Shown here piece by piece: positions 58,065-64,000 of a stretch of DNA of 64,000 nt. How positions within the stretch are numbered: the stretch's first letter is position 1; each line of letters starts with the position of its first letter. This DNA is from Amycolatopsis nivea (GTDB taxonomy: Bacteria > Actinomycetota > Actinomycetes > Mycobacteriales > Pseudonocardiaceae). The DNA lies in the NCBI RefSeq assembly GCF_004522235.1, contig NZ_SDLT01000005.1, positions 248,001 through 312,000 of the forward strand, read 5' to 3'. Under the pieces are notes generated by a model. The model had not been told where the DNA came from, ran no database searches, and was given only the letters and a program-made list of their open reading frames with translations. The translations under genes and the position numbers were made by a program.

Positions 58065-58847
58065 TCAGGAGAAGGGCAGCGGCTGCGCGCCCCGCCCCTT
58101 CAGCATGAGCTTCATCTGGTCCATTTCCGCGCCCTGCGACACCAGCATGCTGCGGCACAACGCCTTCACCGCGTCGTTGGACGTGTGGTCCTGCGCGTAC
58201 TCGGCCATCGCGACGCCGCCCTGGTGATGCCGCAGCATCAGCTGCAGGAACTCGACGTCCAGCGCGCGGCCGGACAGCGAGCGCAGTTTCGCGAGGTCCG
58301 CGTCGGTGGCCATGCCCGGCATCGGCGCGCCGCCGGCCGGGCTGCTGGTCGGCATCTGCATGCCCGCGTGGCCCATCGGCTCGGTCATCCACGTCATGTA
58401 CGCGCCGGTCGCCTGTTCGGGCTGGTCCCACAGCATGAGCCAGCCCTTCATGCGCCCGACCTGCTCGGTCTGCGTGCGCTCGATGTCGAACGCGAGCTGG
58501 CGGATCTCCGGGTCGGTCGAGTGGTCCCGCGCCCAGCCGGCCATGGTGACCGCCTGCAGGTGGTGCACGGACATGTCCTGGGCGAACCCGACCTCGACCG
58601 AACCCGCGCCCGGCGTCGCGGGCACCGCGTCGCTGCCGTCGGTGAGCCGCGTCGCGAAGACCCCGATCGCGGCCCCGACCAGCAGCACCGCGATCAGCGT
58701 CCCGCCGATGACCACCCACCGCGACCAGCCCGTCCGTTCCGCCGGAGCGGACTCCTCAGCGAACTCGGCGGAGGGGGAGGCGGAACGGGAGGTTTCGATG
58801 CCGCCCGTCTCGGCCTGGTCAGCGTGGTTTTCGGAGCCCACGGTCAC
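58065..58847 (-). CDS. DUF305 family membrane-anchored protein
   Basis: A 260-residue protein. A cytoplasmic tail of about 40 residues precedes one helix (WVVIGGTLIAVLLVGAAIGVFATRL). The outer DUF305 four-helix region has two paired-histidine motifs (FAQDMSVHHLQAVTMAGW and LMLRHHQGGVAMAEYAQDH), a fold related to ferritin-like bundles. Met-rich stretches (GMQMP, PMPGMATD) suggest copper contact. The GTG at 58847 overlaps the DUF3105 stop (GTGA). The pair is common in actinomycetes. Confidence 0.87.
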   Translation of the reverse strand: MTVGSENHADQAETGGIETSRSASPSAEFAEESAPAERTGWSRWVVIGGTLIAVLLVGAAIGVFATRLTDGSDAVPATPGAGSVEVGFAQDMSVHHLQAVTMAGWARDHSTDPEIRQLAFDIERTQTEQVGRMKGWLMLWDQPEQATGAYMTWMTEPMGHAGMQMPTSSPAGGAPMPGMATDADLAKLRSLSGRALDVEFLQLMLRHHQGGVAMAEYAQDHTSNDAVKALCRSMLVSQGAEMDQMKLMLKGRGAQPLPFS

Positions 58848-59683
58848 TGCCCGGCCGGCGGCGTCCCCGGCATGCCCGGCTGCTGCTCGGTCTGGGCCCC
58901 GGTGCTGCCCTTGTAGTCCATCGGCTTCGCGTCCTTGCCCGGCTTGCTCGGGTCGAACTTCGGCGGGTTGCTCGGGTCGAACATGCCCTTGCCGAGCGCG
59001 TCGCACGAGGCACCGATCTCCGGGTACACGCCGTTCGGGTTGGTCCGCAGCGCGGCGATGAACTGGTCGATGCGCGGGTCGTCGGCGCTGTCCAGCTTCA
59101 GCTGGTGGCCCCACGACTGCAGCGAGATCGGCTTGTCCAGGCCCGGGTACGGCGACATCATCATGTACGGCTTGCCCTTGACCCGCGCCTCGAGCAGCGG
59201 GATCTGGTCGCCCTTCACCTTGTCCGGGTTGTAGGCGATCCACACCGTGCCGTGCTCGAGCGAGTGCACCATGTTCTCGTTGCGCACCGCTTCCGGGTAC
59301 ACGACGCCGGTGCAGGTGGCCCAGTAGCCGTCGTGCGGGCCGCCGAACGGCGGGCTCTGGTCGTAGGCCACCCGTTCGGTGGGCAGGATGTGCACCGATC
59401 CGGTGTATTGCTTGATGACGACGCCGGGGATCTTCTTCGACGGGTCCGGATTGCTCGCGGTCGGCGCGAAGGAGGCGGCCGCCTCGTCCCGGGCGGCCTG
59501 GTCGCGCTTGGGCGCGGAGGCCTGCAGGTAGTAGACGATGACGCCGGCCAGCAGGGCGACCACCACGACGACGCCGATGATGGTGCCCCAGGGCGTGCGC
59601 TTGCCCGCGACGACCGAGCGGTTCTTCGCCGCCTTCACCGCGGACGCGCCGGAGCCCTTCTTCTTGGTGGTCCCGTTGGCCAT
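58844..59683 (-). CDS. DUF3105 family membrane protein
   Basis: A 279-residue protein. It has a basic cytoplasmic N-terminus, one helix (TIIGVVVVVALLAGVIVYYLQ, about 34-54) and an outer domain with the DUF3105 hallmarks YDQSPPFGGPHDGYWATC, VHSLEHGTVWIAYNPD and LQSWGHQLKL. The several His/Cys residues suggest metal binding. It ends in a Pro/Gln-rich tail. It is cotranslated with DUF305. The function is unknown. Confidence 0.87.
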   Translation of the reverse strand: MANGTTKKKGSGASAVKAAKNRSVVAGKRTPWGTIIGVVVVVALLAGVIVYYLQASAPKRDQAARDEAAASFAPTASNPDPSKKIPGVVIKQYTGSVHILPTERVAYDQSPPFGGPHDGYWATCTGVVYPEAVRNENMVHSLEHGTVWIAYNPDKVKGDQIPLLEARVKGKPYMMMSPYPGLDKPISLQSWGHQLKLDSADDPRIDQFIAALRTNPNGVYPEIGASCDALGKGMFDPSNPPKFDPSKPGKDAKPMDYKGSTGAQTEQQPGMPGTPPAGQ

Positions 59684-59873
59684 GATTGCCGAGATCTCCT
59701 CGTGAGAGCGGGGGAGGGAGCCGGACGGAACCCTGCCGGTAGCCCAGTGTAGAGACCGGGCGTTCGATCACCGTGAACGCCCGCGAGGCGCCCCGGCGAG
59801 CGGAACATCCGCCTCCGGTGTGCCCGCCGTCTCGCCAGCCTGTACCGCCGGAGGCGCGCGGCGCGAGCGCACC

Positions 59874-59879
59874 TAGAAT
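59874..59879 (+). promoter_or_regulatory. -10 box of argS, leaderless
   Basis: TAGAAT ends exactly 7 nt before the argS GTG at 59887, with no ribosome binding site between them. This is the spacing of leaderless actinobacterial genes. Confidence 0.55.
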
Positions 59880-59886
59880 TCGGCGA

Positions 59887-61551
59887 GTGACTCCCGCCGC
59901 TCTCGCCGATCTGGTCCGCAGCTCCGCCGAGCAGGTCCTCGCCGCACGCGGCGTCGACGCCGCCGTGCTGCCGGAGACCGTGACCATCGAACGCCCGCGC
60001 AACCCGGACCACGGAGACTACGCGACCAACCTCGCGCTGCAGGTGGCCAAGAAGGCGGGACTGAAGCCGCGCGAGTTCGCCGACGCGCTCGCGGAGGTCG
60101 TCGCGGGGGCGGACGGCGTGGCCGCGGCCGAGGTCGCCGGACCGGGCTTCCTGAACTTCCGGCTCGCCGCGGACGCGCAGGGCGAGGTCGTGCGCCAGGT
60201 GCTGGCCGCGGGCGCGGGGTACGGCCGCGGCGACGCGCTGGCCGGGCGCCGGATCAACCTGGAATTCGTCTCCGCGAACCCGACCGGCCCGATTCACCTC
60301 GGCGGGACGCGCTGGGCCGCGGTCGGCGACGCGCTGGGCCGGGTGCTGGACGCGCAGGGCGCGGACGTGATCCGCGAGTACTACTTCAACGACGCCGGCG
60401 CGCAGATCGACCGTTTCGTGCGTTCGCTGATCGCCGCCGCGAAGGGCGAGCCCGCGCCGGAGGACGGCTACGCGGGCGGCTACATCAGCGACATCGCGGC
60501 CGAGGTGCTCAAGGCCGAGCCGAGCGCGCTGAGCCTGCCCGAGGACGAGCGGAACGAGACGTTCCGGCGCATCGGCATCGACCTGATGTTCAGCCAGATC
60601 AAGCAGAGCCTGCACGAGTTCGGCACCGATTTCGACGTCTACTTCCACGAGAACTCGCTGCACGAGTCCGGCGCGGTCGGCGCGGCCGTGCAGGAGCTCA
60701 AGGACTCCGGCAACCTCTACCTCGCCGACGGCGCCTGGTGGCTCCGCTCCAGCGAGTACGGCGACGACAAGGACCGGGTCGTCCTCAAGAAGGACGGCAA
60801 CCCGGCCTACATCGCGGGCGACCTGGCCTACTTCAAGGACAAGCGCAACCGCGGCGCCGACCTGTGCATCTACATGCTCGGCGCGGACCACCACGGCTAC
60901 ATCGCCCGGCTCAAGGCCGCCGCGGCGGCGTTCGGCGACGACCCGGCGACGGTCGAGGTGCTGATCGGCCAGATGGTGAACCTGGTCAGCGACGGCAAGC
61001 CGGTGCGGATGTCCAAGCGCGCGGGCACCGTGATCACGCTCGAGGACCTCGTGGAGGCGGTCGGCGTCGACCCGGCCCGCTACGAGCTGATCCGCTACTC
61101 CGTCGATTCCTCCTTGGACATCGATTTGGACTTGCTGCGCAAGCATTCCAACGACAACCCGGTCTACTACGTGCAGTACGCGCACGCCCGGCTGTCGTCG
61201 CTGCGGCGCGGCGCGGCGGACCTCGGCCTGAAGGTCGGCGAGTCCGGCGAGGACGTCGATTTCGGACTGCTCACCCTGCCTGCTGAAGGCGACCTGATCC
61301 GCACCATCGGCGAATTCCCCGCCGTGGTGCGCCGGGCGGCGGAGATGCGCGAACCGCATCGCGTGGCCCGCTACCTCGAGGAACTGGCCGGCGCGTACCA
61401 CAAGTTCTACACCGTGGGCCGGGTCCTCCCGCAGGGCGACGAGGAGGCCACTCCCCTCACGTACGCCCGGCTCGCTCTGTGCGAAGCCGCGCGCCAGGTC
61501 CTGGCGAACGGCTTGTCGCTGCTCGGTGTCTCCGCTCCGGAACGGATGTAA
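59887..61551 (+). CDS. argS: Arginyl-tRNA synthetase
   Basis: A 554-residue class I synthetase that charges tRNA-Arg. The N-terminal Add-1 domain (about 1-110) contacts the tRNA D-loop. The HIGH-like motif is in [14 protein letters not shown] and the KMSKS-like motif in [11 protein letters not shown]. The C-terminal DALR domain holds the anticodon ([15 protein letters not shown]). The GTG start is leaderless. It leads the argS-lysA-hom series typical of actinomycetes; lysA starts 3 bp after its stop. Confidence 0.97.
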   Translation: MTPAALADLVRSSAEQVLAARGVDAAVLPETVTIERPRNPDHGDYATNLALQVAKKAGLKPREFADALAEVVAGADGVAAAEVAGPGFLNFRLAADAQGEVVRQVLAAGAGYGRGDALAGRRINLEFVSANPTGPIHLGGTRWAAVGDALGRVLDAQGADVIREYYFNDAGAQIDRFVRSLIAAAKGEPAPEDGYAGGYISDIAAEVLKAEPSALSLPEDERNETFRRIGIDLMFSQIKQSLHEFGTDFDVYFHENSLHESGAVGAAVQELKDSGNLYLADGAWWLRSSEYGDDKDRVVLKKDGNPAYIAGDLAYFKDKRNRGADLCIYMLGADHHGYIARLKAAAAAFGDDPATVEVLIGQMVNLVSDGKPVRMSKRAGTVITLEDLVEAVGVDPARYELIRYSVDSSLDIDLDLLRKHSNDNPVYYVQYAHARLSSLRRGAADLGLKVGESGEDVDFGLLTLPAEGDLIRTIGEFPAVVRRAAEMREPHRVARYLEELAGAYHKFYTVGRVLPQGDEEATPLTYARLALCEAARQVLANGLSLLGVSAPERM

Positions 61552-61554
61552 ACC

Positions 61555-62985
61555 ATGGCGCACCCCGCGGGCCCCCGCCACGCCGACGTCTACCCCCATG
61601 CCGACGCCTCCGGGTTCCCGCCCGCGAGTGCGGGCGAACTCGACCAGCTGCCCGCGAAAGTGTGGCCGCGCAACGTTTACCGCGCCGCGGACGGCGTCGT
61701 CCGGATCGCCGGCGTCGACGTGCGCGACCTCGCGCAGACCTACGGCACGCCGCTGTTCGTGGTCGACGAGGCGGACTTCAAGTCCCGCTGCGCCGACTAC
61801 GCCGAGGCGTTCGACGACCCGGCGCTCGTGCACTACGCGTCGAAGGCGTTCCTGTCCGTCGAGGTCGCCCGGTGGGTGGCCGAACAGGGACTGAGCCTCG
61901 ACGTCTGCAGCGGCGGCGAACTGGCCGTCGCGCAGCGCGCGAACTTCCCGGTGGAGCGGATCACGTTCCACGGCAACAACAAATCGGTCGCCGAACTGGA
62001 CGCGGCGGTCGAGGCAGGCGTCGGCACCGTCGTGGTCGACTCGTACTACGAGATCGCCCGGCTCGCCGAAATCGCCGCCGCGCACGGGATCGAGCAGAAG
62101 GTGCTCGTCCGGGTGACGGTCGGCGTCGAGGCGCACACGCACGAATTCATCGCGACCGCGCACGAGGACCAGAAGTTCGGGTTCTCGCTGGCTTCCGGCG
62201 ATGCCGCCGAGGCGGTGCGCCGGGTGCTGAACGCGCCGTCGCTCAAGCTGGTCGGCCTGCACAGCCACATCGGTTCGCAGATTTTCGACGCCGACGGTTT
62301 CGAGGTCGCCGCGCGCCGCGTCGTCGGGCTGCTCGCGGACCTGGCCAAGGAACACGGCCGGGACCTGCTGGAGCAGATGAACGTCGTCGACCTCGGCGGC
62401 GGTTTCGGCATCGCCTACACCGAAAAGGACAACCCGCCGCCGCCTTCGCAGATGATCACGCAGATCCGCGAGATCGTCCGCAAGGAATGCGCGTACGCGG
62501 AGCTTCCGGTGCCGCGCATCGCGGGCGAACCCGGCCGCGCGATCGCCGGTCCGGGCACGTTCACCCTGTACGAGGTGGGCACGATCAAGGACGTCGCGCT
62601 CGGCGACGAGACCGCCCGCCGGTACGTCAGCGTCGACGGCGGGATGAGCGACAACATCCGCACGGCGCTCTACGACGCGGTGTACGACTGCCGGGTGGTT
62701 TCGCGCTCCGCCTCCGACGGAAACGAGCCGGTGACCCCGGCGTTGTCTCGCGTGGTGGGAAAACACTGTGAGTCCGGCGACATCGTCGTCCGAGACTGCT
62801 GGCTGCCAGACACGCTGGCTCCCGGCGACCTGCTGGCCGTCGCGGCGACCGGCGCCTACTGCTACGCGATGGCCAGTGGTTACAACCGGCTGCCGCGGCC
62901 CGCGGTGGTCGCCGTGCGCAACGGCGCCGCCCGGCTGCTGCTGCGCAGGGAGACGACGGACGACATGCTGCGCCTGGAGGTTTGA
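61555..62985 (+). CDS. lysA: Diaminopimelate decarboxylase
   Basis: A 476-residue PLP enzyme making L-lysine from meso-diaminopimelate. The PLP lysine lies in [23 protein letters not shown] and the glycine-rich LGGGFGIAY bind phosphate. [23 protein letters not shown] and the Tyr in [12 protein letters not shown] complete the active site across the dimer. The ATG starts 3 bp after argS, and hom follows by 3 bp, so the genes form one operon. Confidence 0.97.
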   Translation: MAHPAGPRHADVYPHADASGFPPASAGELDQLPAKVWPRNVYRAADGVVRIAGVDVRDLAQTYGTPLFVVDEADFKSRCADYAEAFDDPALVHYASKAFLSVEVARWVAEQGLSLDVCSGGELAVAQRANFPVERITFHGNNKSVAELDAAVEAGVGTVVVDSYYEIARLAEIAAAHGIEQKVLVRVTVGVEAHTHEFIATAHEDQKFGFSLASGDAAEAVRRVLNAPSLKLVGLHSHIGSQIFDADGFEVAARRVVGLLADLAKEHGRDLLEQMNVVDLGGGFGIAYTEKDNPPPPSQMITQIREIVRKECAYAELPVPRIAGEPGRAIAGPGTFTLYEVGTIKDVALGDETARRYVSVDGGMSDNIRTALYDAVYDCRVVSRSASDGNEPVTPALSRVVGKHCESGDIVVRDCWLPDTLAPGDLLAVAATGAYCYAMASGYNRLPRPAVVAVRNGAARLLLRRETTDDMLRLEV

Positions 62986-62988
62986 GAA

Positions 62989-64000
62989 GTGTCCACTGTG
63001 TCTCCGAAAGGCCTGTCTCCCACGGAGCGGTCACCCATCCGGGTAGCGATGCTCGGCTGCGGCACGGTCGGCAGCGAGGTCGCGCGACTGCTCACCGAAC
63101 AGGCCGGCGAGCTGGCGGCCCGCGCGGGCGCGCCGGTGGAACTGGTCGGCATCGCGGTGCGGCGTCCGGACAAGCACCCGGAACTGCCCGCCGAACTGCT
63201 GACTGACGACGCCGCGGCGCTCGTGGCCCGCGACGACGTCGACGTCGTGGTCGAGCTGGTCGGCGGGATCGACCCGGTGCGCAGCTGGCTGCTCACCGCG
63301 CTGAACGCGGGCAAATCCGTGGTCACCGCCAACAAGGCGCTGCTCGCCGAGTGTTCGGCCGAGCTGTTCGAGGCGGCCGACGCCAGCGGCGCGGACCTCT
63401 ACTTCGAGGCCGCCGTCGCCGGTGCCATCCCGCTGCTGCGCCCGCTGCGCGAATCGCTGGCAGGCGACCGGATCACCCGCGTGATGGGGATCGTCAACGG
63501 CACCACCAACTACATCCTCTCCGCGATGGACGCCACCGGCGCGGGCTACGCCGAGACGCTCGACGAAGCGAGCCGGCTCGGCTACGCGGAAGCGGACCCG
63601 ACGGCGGACGTCGACGGCTACGACGCCGCGTCGAAGGCCGCGATCCTCGCCTCGCTGGCGTTCCACTCGCGGGTCACCGCGAAAGACGTGCACCGCGAAG
63701 GCATCGCGGACGTCACGGCCTCCGATCTGGCCGCCGCGCGCACGCTCGGCCGCACGGTGAAGCTGCTGGCGATCTGCGAACGCGTGACCGCGGACGACGG
63801 CACGGAATCGGTGTCCGCCCGCGTGCATCCGGTGATGATTCCGCGCAGCCACCAGCTGGCCGGCGTCGGCGGCGCGTTCAACGCGGTCTACGTCGAGGCG
63901 GACGCGGCCGGCGAGCTGATGTTCTACGGCCAGGGCGCCGGCGGCGCGCCGACCGCCAGCGCGGTGCTCGGCGACCTCGTCGCGGTGGCGCGCAACCAGG
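62989..64000 (+). CDS. hom: Homoserine dehydrogenase, 5' part
   Basis: The first 337 residues are present; the gene runs off the right edge. The NAD(P) Rossmann motif is VAMLGCGTVGSEVARLL. KSVVTANKALLAE, AAVAGAIPLLRPLRES and IVNGTTNYILSAMDATG form the catalytic core (Glu/Asp/Lys region GYAEADPTADVDGYDAASK). An ACT-domain C-terminus is expected beyond the window. GTG 62989 has GAGAAG upstream. It reduces aspartate semialdehyde to homoserine and begins the Thr/Met branch of the aspartate pathway, while lysA ends the lysine branch. Confidence 0.96.
   Translation, partial: MSTVSPKGLSPTERSPIRVAMLGCGTVGSEVARLLTEQAGELAARAGAPVELVGIAVRRPDKHPELPAELLTDDAAALVARDDVDVVVELVGGIDPVRSWLLTALNAGKSVVTANKALLAECSAELFEAADASGADLYFEAAVAGAIPLLRPLRESLAGDRITRVMGIVNGTTNYILSAMDATGAGYAETLDEASRLGYAEADPTADVDGYDAASKAAILASLAFHSRVTAKDVHREGIADVTASDLAAARTLGRTVKLLAICERVTADDGTESVSARVHPVMIPRSHQLAGVGGAFNAVYVEADAAGELMFYGQGAGGAPTASAVLGDLVAVARNQ

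Noticed and set aside
59684..59886. Riboswitch or T-box ahead of argS
   Set aside because: The TAGAAT box 7 nt before the GTG implies a leaderless message with no room for a leader RNA. No T-box consensus is visible.
59635..62766. A 1043-codon open frame on the minus strand through argS and lysA
   Set aside because: It is antisense to two certain genes, has low-complexity Arg/Ala/Asp-rich composition and no motif. It is a by-product of high GC content.
61479..62771. A 430-codon plus-strand frame inside lysA
   Set aside because: It is an Arg-rich out-of-frame shadow. lysA in the neighbouring frame has all catalytic motifs.

Overview
The window is about 70% GC, densely coded and rich in GTG starts and 4-nt ATGA/GTGA gene overlaps. 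It carries typical actinomycete families: an AfsR-type SARP, an ECF41 sigma factor, MmyB-type, TetR and MarR regulators, Tat-exported oxidases, and the argS-lysA-hom order. It looks like a chromosomal segment of a Pseudonocardiaceae-type actinomycete. Amycolatopsis is my best guess, but that is an inference and was not tested. I see no insertion sequence, prophage, CRISPR array or large biosynthetic cluster.

Layout. 1-8.9 kb: an MFS pump with an MmyB-type regulator, an ABC-F resistance ATPase preceded by a leader peptide and hairpin, an oxidoreductase/ECF41 pair, a TetR/Baeyer-Villiger monooxygenase pair, and membrane proteins. 8.9-12.4 kb: an ABC-2 drug exporter with its TetR, then two paralogous LuxR-type regulators facing each other. 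12.6-18.7 kb: a MacAB-like export operon (lipoprotein, adaptor, ATPase, a tandem-repeat ORF, permease) divergent from its own sensor kinase and response regulator. 18.8-25.5 kb: a multicopper oxidase with a LysR regulator, a flavin reductase/LLM monooxygenase pair with a MarR, and a helix-turn-helix protein. 25.5-30.5 kb: a secreted papain-like peptidase with a membrane-anchored partner, a TetR and its membrane protein, a DNA-binding protein behind a large inverted repeat, and a P450. 30.6-37.0 kb: thyA-folA, an LD-carboxypeptidase, an aldo/keto reductase, an HTH_42 protein, a VOC protein and a Tat-exported flavin oxidase.

37.2-45.4 kb is a catabolic island. It holds an MHS permease, a dimethylformamidase-like protein, and an opposing operon of creatininase, amidohydrolase, DHDPS-type aldolase and enolase-superfamily enzyme. 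An IclR regulator sits at one end, and related sequence motifs lie at all three promoters. A low-GC islet with a broken gene lies inside it. 45.5-54.9 kb: a MarR/aminohydrolase pair with duplicated operators, a NarL-type two-component system, a lipoprotein hydrolase, a large SARP, and a YceI/rhodanese/MarR group. 55-64 kb: tRNA-Arg(CCG), an epoxide hydrolase, a CDF metal exporter, a flavin reductase-like protein, a DUF305/DUF3105 pair, and then argS, lysA and hom, the last cut by the window edge.

The most unusual object is an ORF at 13827-14375 made of 87-bp (29-residue) tandem repeats. It fits by 4-nt overlaps between the ATPase and permease genes, and it appears to have grown from duplicated copies of the permease 5' end.
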